Origin: Nostoc sp. 106C
GTDB lineage: Bacteria; Cyanobacteriota; Cyanobacteriia; Cyanobacteriales; Nostocaceae
DNA: 64,000 nucleotides
Assembly (NCBI RefSeq): GCF_002154725.1
Contig: NZ_MTAW01000232.1
Coordinates: 1 to 64,000 of the forward strand
Reading direction: 5' to 3'
The position numbers and the translations under genes are program-made. Within the stretch, counting starts at the first letter, position 1; each line of letters begins with the position of its first letter. The notes under the pieces are model-generated. The model was not told where the DNA came from. It saw only the letters and a program-made list of their open reading frames with translations, and searched no databases. Of this stretch, positions 19,701 through 26,433 are shown piece after piece.

Positions 19701-19940
19701 GATATCGAAATGCCCCGCTGTGATGGACTCGAGTTGCTCTCTCGCATTCAGAAAGATAATAACCTCAACCACCTGCCAATTGCTATGCTCACCTCGCGGG
19801 GTGCAGACAAGCACAGACAAATGGCAATCCAACTTGGTGCTAGCGGCTACTTTACCAAGCCTTACCTAGAAGAAGCTCTACTAGAAGCAGCAGTGCGAAT
19901 GCTCAAAGGAGAGAAACTAATTCTTGGTCCTACTGCTTAA
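13746..19940 (+). CDS. hmpE: CheA-type hybrid histidine kinase with receiver and long repeat-bearing linker
   Basis: 2064 residues. Order: Hpt domain (about 1-110, phosphorylated His49 in AAHSIKGG); a very long acidic linker (about 150-1400) with the two repeat tracts; CheA dimerisation helices from about 1424 (MKVPVKQLDDMSNLVGELVVNR); HATPase (about 1615-1755; HMLNNAIAHGIE, GRGVGMDVV); CheW-like domain (about 1760-1920); receiver (about 1935-2050; Asp in IVFCDIEMPRCDG, Lys in YFTKPY). This is the PilL/HmpE kinase, the core of the array with HmpC and HmpD. An in-frame TTG at 13725 lies upstream, but the ATG at 13746 gives MLPEQQQRILGYFIEEA, the usual Hpt start. Typical CheA proteins are under 1000 residues; the excess is all linker. 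Confidence 0.9.
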   Translation: MLPEQQQRILGYFIEEARDHLNTIEQGLLNLQSTLNDPEMINEVFRAAHSIKGGAAMLGLSSIQHTSHRLEDCFKVLKENPIQVDQKLESLFLGVADTLKALLENLSGPFGLSEETANTLMSETEPVFQWLNQHLELLLQQATSGVDSGISATEIRPALADNANTLTEIFMHRDFSTPEEENSRVSSEPSVILPQETGSSVVATDNETWSEFQTQVLQTLREMLQLFKQGTNLETRQNLEQSCQQLVHLGEAFNLPKWCNLCQAATNAIANPDNTYLTLAKIVITEIKKAQELVLKGKEQEIVISQQLEVLLSFPEVELVDITYNLTEESGRQPTTIADRLASTNDDFVSSIKNPVTSLSEQLNKVQNIIPTTKNTTNDSSLLFNSLSNNEDDPLLTNHNLDPKGPEVGIAELNTLADLFEGETPELDETWQQEEILDITAASKLGDITTSDTEDNDSDLADLLSFDEVISSNDSQKTTIQTEDFSSLFGENFLEKENLEPQHSQTSPTNINDIDLDTPSDESIEEFTQILLEYPGDIAPQDVVQDLLGLALDETERSSIAEVTQPEIEAISSIELSHHEQNSFDELFSVSENANLVEEITPSSEPTLNFPQPESFSLDNLFTELEENTPFSTGESEIGDLFDTPSTIARDFSPSADDLSNFWNEEAQTQQQPEFDSKLEQDVARALEESLFTAANDFFSDTPSPTENFDIEDFDLAFPQQDEQLDLIFSADGGDDLFAELAPTNTTISPNVDAQEIPVTEVSSFLEEQSRTPLPSTALPPEALDFTPEFTNQSVENVFGNFPKALADLEIDLFNINTPETTVADNAELNLADEAPATAATLDLNFDIPETTVSDTPELDLADELSTTTSDLNFVEPFGLQQPPTNPELDDSLAITFDSANITSAESTELTLGDELTPTETVFREFATLEEVVDFTDALAQTESTELPVVDELPAAETVFQEFATLEEVVDFTDALAQTESTELPVVDELPAAETVFQEFATLEEVVDFTDALAQTESTELPVVDELPAAETVFQEFATLEEVVDFTDALAQTESTELPVVDELPAAETVFQEFATLEEVVDFTDALAQTDITELSIVDELSATETIFQEFATLDEVVDNTANSDSNDLIIAEADITELSIVDELSATETVFQEFAILEEVVDNTANSDSNDLVIAETDITELSIVDELSATETIFQEFATLEEVVDNTANSDANDLVIAETDITELSIVDELSATETVFQEFATLEEVVDNTANSDFKDAAIAENVDELDLLVEVKDLSAPLLDIAQTTEPDNAVVTDTALDVTSVVAAEDEFVDLETLLEEEFPTSFPDEDFAALEALLDEDNDEEAAVTPPTVYSQQLQPQTTDNNASITIISPEIDDEFSDLEKLLAEADQTISHSPSTKPKTGKTPRSSTRRAARFEETMKVPVKQLDDMSNLVGELVVNRNTLEQDQERLRQSLDNLLIQVQQLSDVGARMQELYERSLLEASLLASRKNKDSDVPSPDSNSERGFSELEMDRFTPFHTLSQEMIEMIVRVRESASDIDFVTEETERVARQFRQVTTQLQEGLTRARMVPFSQAIDRLRRGVRDNAIKYGKQVELVIEGGDTLIDKMILDHLTDPLTHMLNNAIAHGIETPEVRQAASKNPVGVIKIRAFHQGNQTVISVGDDGAGIDTERIKAKALKLGMLTAEEVKTITRLEIYDLLFQSGFSIKDQADEISGRGVGMDVVRSEISEIRGTVNTDSTLGKGTTFTIRLPLTLSICKALCCVSDKARIAFPMDGVEDTLDIPVKNIQQSADGQTFIPWRDTVLPFRPLKELLAFNRQLSRGSVYGGTRDDDMVSVVVVRSANSLIALQIDLVLSEQEIVIKQFEGPAPKPLGVAGATVLGDGRIMPIADVLEIMDIFQGRISKQSGGSLWQQKGTPTTLEIPAVKIDPTVLIVDDSITVRELLSLTFNKAGYRVEQARDGQEAWDKLRSGLPCDIVFCDIEMPRCDGLELLSRIQKDNNLNHLPIAMLTSRGADKHRQMAIQLGASGYFTKPYLEEALLEAAVRMLKGEKLILGPTA
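16458..17012 (+). repeat. Tandem repeat inside hmpE: five 111-bp (37-aa) units
   Basis: Unit starts at 16458, 16569, 16680, 16791 and 16902. The first unit is diverged; units 2-5 read as identical at the nucleotide level. The peptide unit includes ELPVVDELPAAETVF and EFATLEEVVDFTDALAQ. All units keep frame, so copy number can change without breaking the kinase. Confidence 0.95.
17016..17543 (+). repeat. Tandem repeat inside hmpE: four 132-bp (44-aa) units
   Basis: Unit starts at 17016, 17148, 17280 and 17412. They share the core ETVFQEFATLEEVVD with the 37-aa tract but have a different tail (NTANSDSNDLVIAET). Units differ by a few substitutions, so this tract looks older than the 37-aa one. 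Both follow the pattern of acidic, disordered linker repeats. Confidence 0.93.
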
Positions 19941-19964
19941 ACAATTAAACATCCCCATTACGCA

Positions 19965-22277
19965 ATGGTAAAAGCCTCATGGACTCGGCTGTTAGCAACT
20001 TTCTTGCTAACAGTCATTATTTGCCGATGGTTGCTACCTGCTGGTGTCGCTAATGCTAGAATTTCCACTAAGTTCCCTTCACAAGTAGTAGTCGAGAAAT
20101 TAACCGATGGAGAAAGTATGAATAGAAACCCGTTCCTCCAACAGGTTTCTATCAACCCTTCTTCTGAACATTACGCACGGCAACGAGTTCCATCAAAAAC
20201 TATGCTGACTTATCCACCTAGCCACAAGAGCGATCAAGTCGATAACTACCACGGTACTTCAGTGGCAGATCCTTACCGTTGGTTAGAAAATCCTGACTCG
20301 GCAGAAACAAGAACTTGGATTGAAGCAGAAAATAAAGTTACTTTTGCCTACCTCAACGAAATTCCTGTCAAGGAAAAAATTAAACAGCGCCTTACCAAAC
20401 TGTGGAATTACGAAAGATACAGTATTCCATTTAAAGAAGGAGGATCTCTAGAGCATAAGTCCAGCGATCGCTACTTTTATTTCAAAAATGATGGGCTGCA
20501 AAATCAAAGTGTCCTCTACACTCTCAAAACTCTTGATGCCAAACCAAAAGTTTTACTCGACCCCAACAAACTCTCTGAAGATGGTACGGTTGCGCTTTCA
20601 GGATTATCCATCAGCAATAATGCTCAACTTTTAGCTTATGGTCTATCTACCTCCGGTTCTGATTGGCAAGAATGGAAAGTCCGCGATATCGAAACAGGCG
20701 AAGATCTAAAAGACCAACTACAGTGGATCAAATTCTCTGGCGTATCATGGACAAATGATAATCAAGGTTTTTTCTATAGCCGCTACGATGAACCGCAAGA
20801 AAAAACTAAATTAGAAGATGTTAACTACTATCAAAAACTTTATTATCATCGATTGGGTACTCCACAATCAGAAGATTTATTAATTTATCATCGACCCGAT
20901 CAGAAAGAATGGGGTTTTAGTGGTGAAGTTACGGAAGATGGAAAATATTTAATAATTTCAGTTTGGTTGGGGACGGACTCGAAAAATTTAGTTTTTTATA
21001 AAGATTTGGCTAATCCCAATGCTGAAGTTGTAGAACTCATTAACAATTTTGAAGCAGATTATAGTTTTATTGAGCATGATAATACTGTCTTTTATTTTCG
21101 TACAGATTTAAAGGCACCTCGTGGCAGAGTTATTGCTATTGATACTAAAAAACCAGCACCAGAAAATTGGCAAGAAATCATCCCCCAGTCAGCAGAAACT
21201 TTAGAAGGTGTCAGTATACTCAATAATCAGTTTGTTGCTGATTATCTTAAAGATGCTCGCAGCCAATTCAAAATTTTTGACCTCAAGGGTGCATTGGTGC
21301 GTGAGGTAGAATTACCTGGGTTTGGTTCAGTCGGTGGCTTTGATGGCAAACGTCATGATACCGAAACTTTTTATAGTTTCACCAGCTTCACTACACCAGG
21401 TACTATCTATCGATATGATATGGTAACTGGAAAAAGTGAAGTTTACCGTCAGCCAAAGGTAGATTTTAATCCGGCAGATTACGAGACAAAACAAGTTTTT
21501 TATGAGAGTAAAGATGGCGCAAGAGTGCCAATGTTTATTACTCACAAAAAAGGCATTAAGTTAGATGGAAATAACCCTACCTATTTATATGGTTATGGTG
21601 GTTTTAATGCCTCAATGACACCTAGTTTTTCTGTAAGTGTTTTGGTATGGATGGAGATGGGTGGTGTCTATGCCATGCCTAATATCCGCGGTGGTGGAGA
21701 GTACGGTGAGGAATGGCACCAAGCGGGAATGAAATCGAAAAAGCAAAATGTCTTTGATGACTTTATTGCTGCTGCTGAATGGTTGATTGCTAATAAATAT
21801 ACCAAATCTGCAAAACTGGCGATCGCAGGTGGTAGCAATGGTGGTTTATTGGTGGGTGCTTGCATGACTCAGCGTCCAGATTTGTTTGGTGCAGCTTTAC
21901 CAGCAGTCGGCGTAATGGATATGTTGCGCTTCCATAAATTTACTATAGGTTGGGCTTGGACTTCGGAATATGGTTCACCAGATAACCCAGAACAATTTAA
22001 AGCATTATATGCCTATTCGCCATTGCACAATCTCAAACCAGGTACAGCTTACCCAGCAACGCTAATTACCACAGCCGATCATGACGATCGCGTTGTCCCT
22101 GCTCATAGTTTCAAGTTTGCTGCGGCTTTGCAAGCGGCTCAGGCAGGTGATGCACCAGTGCTAATTAGAATTGAGACTAAGGCGGGACATGGTGCAGGTA
22201 AGCCTACAGCTAAGATTATTGAGGAGGTTGCAGATAAGTGGGCGTTTTTGGTACGTACTTTGGATATGAAAGTTTAG
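19965..22277 (+). CDS. Prolyl oligopeptidase family serine protease (S9A), exported
   Basis: 770 residues. A signal peptide or membrane anchor is visible at about residues 5-30 (LLATFLLTVIICRWLLPAGVANA). The seven-bladed propeller begins near TYPPSHKSDQVDNYHGTSVADPYRWLEN, the hallmark N-terminus of prolyl oligopeptidases. The C-terminal alpha/beta-hydrolase domain has the nucleophile Ser624 in GGSNGGLL, an Asp in DHDDRVVP and His in AGHGAGKP, so the triad is complete. These enzymes cut short peptides after proline. The gene starts only 24 bp after hmpE and may share its transcript, but no functional link to motility is evident. Confidence 0.92.
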   Translation: MVKASWTRLLATFLLTVIICRWLLPAGVANARISTKFPSQVVVEKLTDGESMNRNPFLQQVSINPSSEHYARQRVPSKTMLTYPPSHKSDQVDNYHGTSVADPYRWLENPDSAETRTWIEAENKVTFAYLNEIPVKEKIKQRLTKLWNYERYSIPFKEGGSLEHKSSDRYFYFKNDGLQNQSVLYTLKTLDAKPKVLLDPNKLSEDGTVALSGLSISNNAQLLAYGLSTSGSDWQEWKVRDIETGEDLKDQLQWIKFSGVSWTNDNQGFFYSRYDEPQEKTKLEDVNYYQKLYYHRLGTPQSEDLLIYHRPDQKEWGFSGEVTEDGKYLIISVWLGTDSKNLVFYKDLANPNAEVVELINNFEADYSFIEHDNTVFYFRTDLKAPRGRVIAIDTKKPAPENWQEIIPQSAETLEGVSILNNQFVADYLKDARSQFKIFDLKGALVREVELPGFGSVGGFDGKRHDTETFYSFTSFTTPGTIYRYDMVTGKSEVYRQPKVDFNPADYETKQVFYESKDGARVPMFITHKKGIKLDGNNPTYLYGYGGFNASMTPSFSVSVLVWMEMGGVYAMPNIRGGGEYGEEWHQAGMKSKKQNVFDDFIAAAEWLIANKYTKSAKLAIAGGSNGGLLVGACMTQRPDLFGAALPAVGVMDMLRFHKFTIGWAWTSEYGSPDNPEQFKALYAYSPLHNLKPGTAYPATLITTADHDDRVVPAHSFKFAAALQAAQAGDAPVLIRIETKAGHGAGKPTAKIIEEVADKWAFLVRTLDMKV

Positions 22278-22609
22278 CGGATTTATTGGTTGCCCATATC
22301 CAACCTCAGAATAAATTTAACTGAACTAATGCCATTGTTAGGGAGTGGGGCAAACACGTAACTCAGGATAGAGCCTTAGTACTGAGCGCTTATCTTAAAG
22401 TATTGTTAGAGATTTAAGAAATAACTGGACTATGATATGTAGAATTCTATCATTAAGAGTTTTACTTAACCATGTGTACAGATGTGTTATTGTATCCAAT
22501 TTTAAAGTTCTGTGCTTTCTAAAATTAGTAACAAAGACGCTACCAAAAAGTTTGCACACAAAATAATATGTAGAAAATTCCTATTTACTATAACTTCTCA
22601 AGTTAACTT
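22278..22609. other. Intergenic region
   Basis: 332 AT-rich bases before the histidine kinase gene. No repeat, hairpin or open frame of note. Confidence 0.4.
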
Positions 22610-24433
22610 ATGGAATCCCAAGCCCTTCGCCATCAGCTGAGTAGTCTCAATGAGGTAAGTAAGACTTTAATGGAGTGTGAAAGTATTGAAGATGCTGTAC
22701 AAAAAGCGCTAGCAGAAGTTCGCCAACGATTAAATGTTAAGGTCGCATCTATTTTCTTATTCTCTAACAATGGTGTAATTAAACGAGTAGGAATTAATGG
22801 TGTTGATAAAAATGGAAACTTAATTGGAGACAATTGGTTCCCTAATGAGAATTATAATCCAGGAGAGAGCTTTTCGGGAAAAGCAGTACCACCCACAGGG
22901 CTAGAGTTTGCTTTTGGGGAACCGCACTATTCCAATAATATTTTTGAGGAATATCCAGGAATGAACAATGGAATTCTCTACCGAGAGATGCTAGGAGAAC
23001 TAAAATGTGGTATTTCTGTTCCTCTTAATGGTTTAAATAGAACTTTTGGTACTCTTGAAGTACTGAACAGTCAAGATCAACATGGCTTTACGAGTGATGA
23101 TATTTATTGGTTAATGCTTATTGGCACAAACCTTGCTAATTTTCTCTCCTTTTTCCGAAGGAGAGAAAAACAGAAATTAATTAATTTAATGATAGAAAAG
23201 TTCATTTCTTTAGCACTAATAGATAAGAATTTTGACTTAAAGGAAGTTTATCAATTTGTTGCAGATGCGTTGGTTGGCAACCTTCCTAAATTTTATAATC
23301 TTACGACTTTTAAAGCTTGTATTATACGCCTTGTTAATGAAAATGAGGATTTAGAAATTAAGGCTAAATCTCATACTAATGATATATCTTGGGAAGCAAG
23401 AAAAGATGGTTCAGTAAAAGCAGGCAGCCATATTGTCGGCGAAGTTTATCGAACAAGTAAGCCTTGTTTTATTGTAGATATTGATTCTGAAATTGATAAG
23501 TTTAATAATAAAGAGTGGATAAAAGCACATAAGCTAAAATCATTTGCGTGCTTGCCTCTTTCAGTAAAAAATGAATGTGTGGGAACTATTTCTATCTATA
23601 CAAATTATAGCCATTATTTTTTCGGTAGTAATAAAATATTTTTAGAAGGTATAGCTTTTCTAACCGCAGCTATTATGGCAAGAGTTCGTATTGTTCGGGA
23701 ATTACAAAAAGTTCGTAGAGAGCTTAATGCAGAACGGGAAAAAGTTCTTAATGCTTCTCTATTAGTAGGATATGATTCATTATTAAGCGGGTTTTTACAC
23801 CAGTATAAGAATGAACTTACTGATTTTTATCAAATTTTAAAAATTATTTCAAATAGTCAGAAAAGTCAGAAAGAAAAAGAATTAATTATTGATAATAAAC
23901 TCCATTGGATTAAAAAGCGAGTTGATGAACTAAAAACTGAATTTAAACAGGATAACTTTGTTGCAGTTGAAATTAATAATTTGATTAAAGATGCTGTAAA
24001 ACTCATATTATCTGAGGATAAAGAGATTGAAGTTATAGAAAAGTATGACGTTACTATTCCAATAATTTTAATTGATGAAAGTAAAATAAGACATGTTATT
24101 TATAATTTACTTTCCAATGCTGTAGTCGCAATCAACAAATCTAATAGAAAAAATGGTCACATCTTGGTTAAGACCGATATTATTACAGCAGAGCGCATAC
24201 AATATATCCAAATAGTAGTTGAAGATAATGGCATTGGAATTCCTCATGAAAATTATGAAAATATTTTTGAGCAAGGATTTACAACTCGTAGAGATGAAGG
24301 AGGGACAGGAATGGGTTTATACATCACTCATGAGATACTTGAAGATTATGGAGGAAAAGTATATTTTGATTCAAAAGTCGGTAAAGGTACAAAGTTTTTT
24401 GTACAAATTCCTCTTAAACGCTATTTAGTATGA
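22610..24433 (+). CDS. Soluble GAF-domain sensor histidine kinase
   Basis: 607 residues without membrane segments. Two GAF-like modules (about 20-180 and 190-385) precede a kinase core. The segment GFLHQYKNELTDFY (near residue 400) resembles an H-box. The HATPase has an N-box IRHVIYNLLSNAVVAIN, G1 VEDNGIGIP and G2 GGTGMGLYITHEIL. The GAF domains lack an obvious bilin-binding Cys context, so the ligand is unknown. A receiver-domain gene follows 64 bp downstream and is its likely partner. This gene and the next three are clearly more AT-rich than the flanking protease genes, which hints at separate ancestry. Confidence 0.85.
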   Translation: MESQALRHQLSSLNEVSKTLMECESIEDAVQKALAEVRQRLNVKVASIFLFSNNGVIKRVGINGVDKNGNLIGDNWFPNENYNPGESFSGKAVPPTGLEFAFGEPHYSNNIFEEYPGMNNGILYREMLGELKCGISVPLNGLNRTFGTLEVLNSQDQHGFTSDDIYWLMLIGTNLANFLSFFRRREKQKLINLMIEKFISLALIDKNFDLKEVYQFVADALVGNLPKFYNLTTFKACIIRLVNENEDLEIKAKSHTNDISWEARKDGSVKAGSHIVGEVYRTSKPCFIVDIDSEIDKFNNKEWIKAHKLKSFACLPLSVKNECVGTISIYTNYSHYFFGSNKIFLEGIAFLTAAIMARVRIVRELQKVRRELNAEREKVLNASLLVGYDSLLSGFLHQYKNELTDFYQILKIISNSQKSQKEKELIIDNKLHWIKKRVDELKTEFKQDNFVAVEINNLIKDAVKLILSEDKEIEVIEKYDVTIPIILIDESKIRHVIYNLLSNAVVAINKSNRKNGHILVKTDIITAERIQYIQIVVEDNGIGIPHENYENIFEQGFTTRRDEGGTGMGLYITHEILEDYGGKVYFDSKVGKGTKFFVQIPLKRYLV

Positions 24434-24497
24434 TTTATTCAGAAAGTATGAATCAGATAAAGTCAAAATATCATAAAAATTAAGCAGGAGGTTTGAA

Positions 24498-25244
24498 GTG
24501 CCATCTGTTCTACATCGTAATAGCAAAACTAATTTCAGTTCAGCGTTGATGCTAGAAAGTACAGTAGTTGTAATGGAAGATAGTAAAGATGTACAAAACG
24601 TTATCAGAGAAGTGATAGAAGACAAATTAAATTGGAATTTAAAGATAGTATCTAATAAAGAAGAAGCTGTTGAAATTTTAGAACAAAAGCAAGTAGGATT
24701 TTTTATTCTTGATAACTGGGTAGGAAATAAACAAGAAGGGTTAGATGCTCTTGAGCAAATTAGAGAAGTAGATCCAACTGTATTTGTAGCTATTTTTTCT
24801 CATTATGAACGCTTCAAAAATCAGGCATATAAACTTGGATGTAATTTATTTGTAGAAAAATCTCCTGATATAAGAGACGGCATTAATTATATAGCTACTG
24901 AAATGCTGAAATATCGTCTTGAAGTTCTTGAAGTATTTAAAAAAAAGACCGATGAACAGCTTTTATCACTGAACACCTCAGAATCTAATGAAGAGCGCAA
25001 CATTACCAAATATCAAAAGCTCAAATCAGATTCAAATTGGTTGAAAGAAAATCAAGGAAAATTCGTTGCTTTGGTTGATGGGGAATGTGTGAAGAGTAGC
25101 GATAACGAAACTGATGAAAGTGGTATAGATTTGCTGAATTGGTTAATTAGTGCAGATAAATATCGTGATAAACAAAGGTTTTTTGCAAAAGTTGAAAAAG
25201 AACTAGAAACTATAGACGAACCAAGCTCTCTGTGGTTTGATTAG
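24498..25244 (+). CDS. Response regulator with a C-terminal DUF5678-like tail
   Basis: 248 residues. The GTG start follows a strong AGCAGGAGG site. Residues 20-135 form a receiver: VVVMEDSKD acidic pocket, phosphoacceptor Asp in FFILDNWVG, Ser in AIFSHYE, Lys in FVEKSPD. The C-terminal part (about 175-248; NWLKENQGKFVALVDGECVKSSD) resembles the small DUF5678-type domain, in my reading. It has no DNA-binding motif. It lies between the kinase and a retropepsin-like gene, so phosphorylation may control a protein interaction rather than transcription; that is inference. Confidence 0.72.
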   Translation: MPSVLHRNSKTNFSSALMLESTVVVMEDSKDVQNVIREVIEDKLNWNLKIVSNKEEAVEILEQKQVGFFILDNWVGNKQEGLDALEQIREVDPTVFVAIFSHYERFKNQAYKLGCNLFVEKSPDIRDGINYIATEMLKYRLEVLEVFKKKTDEQLLSLNTSESNEERNITKYQKLKSDSNWLKENQGKFVALVDGECVKSSDNETDESGIDLLNWLISADKYRDKQRFFAKVEKELETIDEPSSLWFD

Positions 25245-25273
25245 TATAAATACTAGTTATGTTGTAAAATAGT

Positions 25274-25711
25274 ATGTTTGAGTACGGTAATTTACAGACG
25301 AACACGTGTATCGGACCACAATGCACTATATTACTTTGTAATCCTTCAAATATTGAACAAAATATCAGTATTGATGCCATTGTTGATAGTGGAGCTGTTA
25401 GAACTTGTATTCCAGTATCTAAGCTCAAACGTTTAGGCAATTTAGTTCAAGGTAATACAGTTAGTATGAGGGATGCAAATGGAGGATATCAAACTAGAGA
25501 AGCTTATTTTGTTGATATAAAAATAGGCAATGATTTATTTGAAAATATTCAAATTATAAAAATTCCTGATAAAGAACCTCCCAAAAATAATTACGCAATA
25601 ATTGGCAGAGATGTACTTAATGAAAAGAAGGTCATGCTTAATGCTCATGATGGAAAGTGGAGATTAAATTGTGGTCAAAGCTGTGACATCATATTTATTG
25701 AACATAAATAA
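25274..25711 (+). CDS. Retropepsin-like aspartic protease, small clan AA protein
   Basis: 145 residues. The active-site motif is in ISIDAIVDSGAVRTCIP (D-S-G instead of D-T-G), and the second hallmark, hydrophobic-hydrophobic-G, is in YAIIGRDVLN. The length fits a single retropepsin-like domain that would work as a dimer. There is no signal peptide, so it should be cytoplasmic. It starts 29 bp after the receiver gene and ends 15 bp before the next gene, so it is in the same operon. Bacterial proteins of this kind are often found beside small DUF5678-like proteins; here that domain seems fused to the receiver. Confidence 0.7.
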   Translation: MFEYGNLQTNTCIGPQCTILLCNPSNIEQNISIDAIVDSGAVRTCIPVSKLKRLGNLVQGNTVSMRDANGGYQTREAYFVDIKIGNDLFENIQIIKIPDKEPPKNNYAIIGRDVLNEKKVMLNAHDGKWRLNCGQSCDIIFIEHK

Positions 25712-25726
25712 CCAAAGTAAAATTGT

Positions 25727-26095
25727 ATGAATAAAAAAGTTCAATTTTTAGTCAATTTTTACAAGTATGCATTTCTTGGACAAATTAAGAAATATGATTC
25801 TGGTTTTACTCCTGATATGGAGGAGGTTCCTATAGAGGAAGCTAATATTGAAACACAAGGATATCCAGACATACGAGTTTCTTCCCAAGAACAAATTAGA
25901 AGTAAACTAATTGTTACAATTAATCGCCTTCTAGTAGTAGTTTGTTCTGTATCATTCTTTGTGATTATCGTTTATCCATTTATTTATCCTAATAAGTCAG
26001 TTCCTGATATTATTCAAAATGCTTTCTTCACAACCTTAGGTTGGTTCGGAGGTGCATTAGGAACGTTTTTCCAAATAGAAAGAAATCAACCATGA
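25727..26095 (+). CDS. Small two-helix membrane protein, hypothetical
   Basis: 122 residues. The N-terminal 60 residues are soluble; then there are two hydrophobic segments (LLVVVCSVSFFVIIVYPFIY and NAFFTTLGWFGGALGTFFQI) separated by a short charged loop, and it ends just after the second one. I recognise no family. It is the last gene of the kinase-receiver-protease set (15 bp spacing), so it could be the membrane target or substrate of the protease. That role is a guess from position. Confidence 0.6.
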   Translation: MNKKVQFLVNFYKYAFLGQIKKYDSGFTPDMEEVPIEEANIETQGYPDIRVSSQEQIRSKLIVTINRLLVVVCSVSFFVIIVYPFIYPNKSVPDIIQNAFFTTLGWFGGALGTFFQIERNQP

Positions 26096-26433
26096 ATTTG
26101 ATATTTGATTGTGAGCGAAACACTTGGATACTGGTTAGGACTTACGCAAGTGTCTCGCGATTTTTATTTGAGGCTGTCTATAGTCAATAGTCCAGAAAAG
26201 CGAGTTTTTGACCATTAACTGTGGACTGTTGACAACTCTAACCTTTATTTAGGGAGCTAGTTGTGTAATTTCTAACTAGTAAATCTCTATTACTCTACAT
26301 CAGAAAGGCGATCGCTCATTAAACTCAGAAGAAGGAAAGCCTGTTTTGTGGTGCGTCACTCGTAGTTTCAGGATGATTGTTACCATTGATTTTTAATCTC
26401 AGTTAAATTGAGAATTTGCATTCTGAATTGTTT
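26096..26433. other. Intergenic region with a solo MITE end
   Basis: 338 bases. It holds TAGGACTTACGCA at 26136-26148, identical to the left end of the element at 29456-29549, but no matching right end was found. It also holds TAGTCAATAGTCC and GGACTGTTGAC heptamer-like repeats (26180-26233) and a HIP1 GCGATCGC near 26310. Confidence 0.55.
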
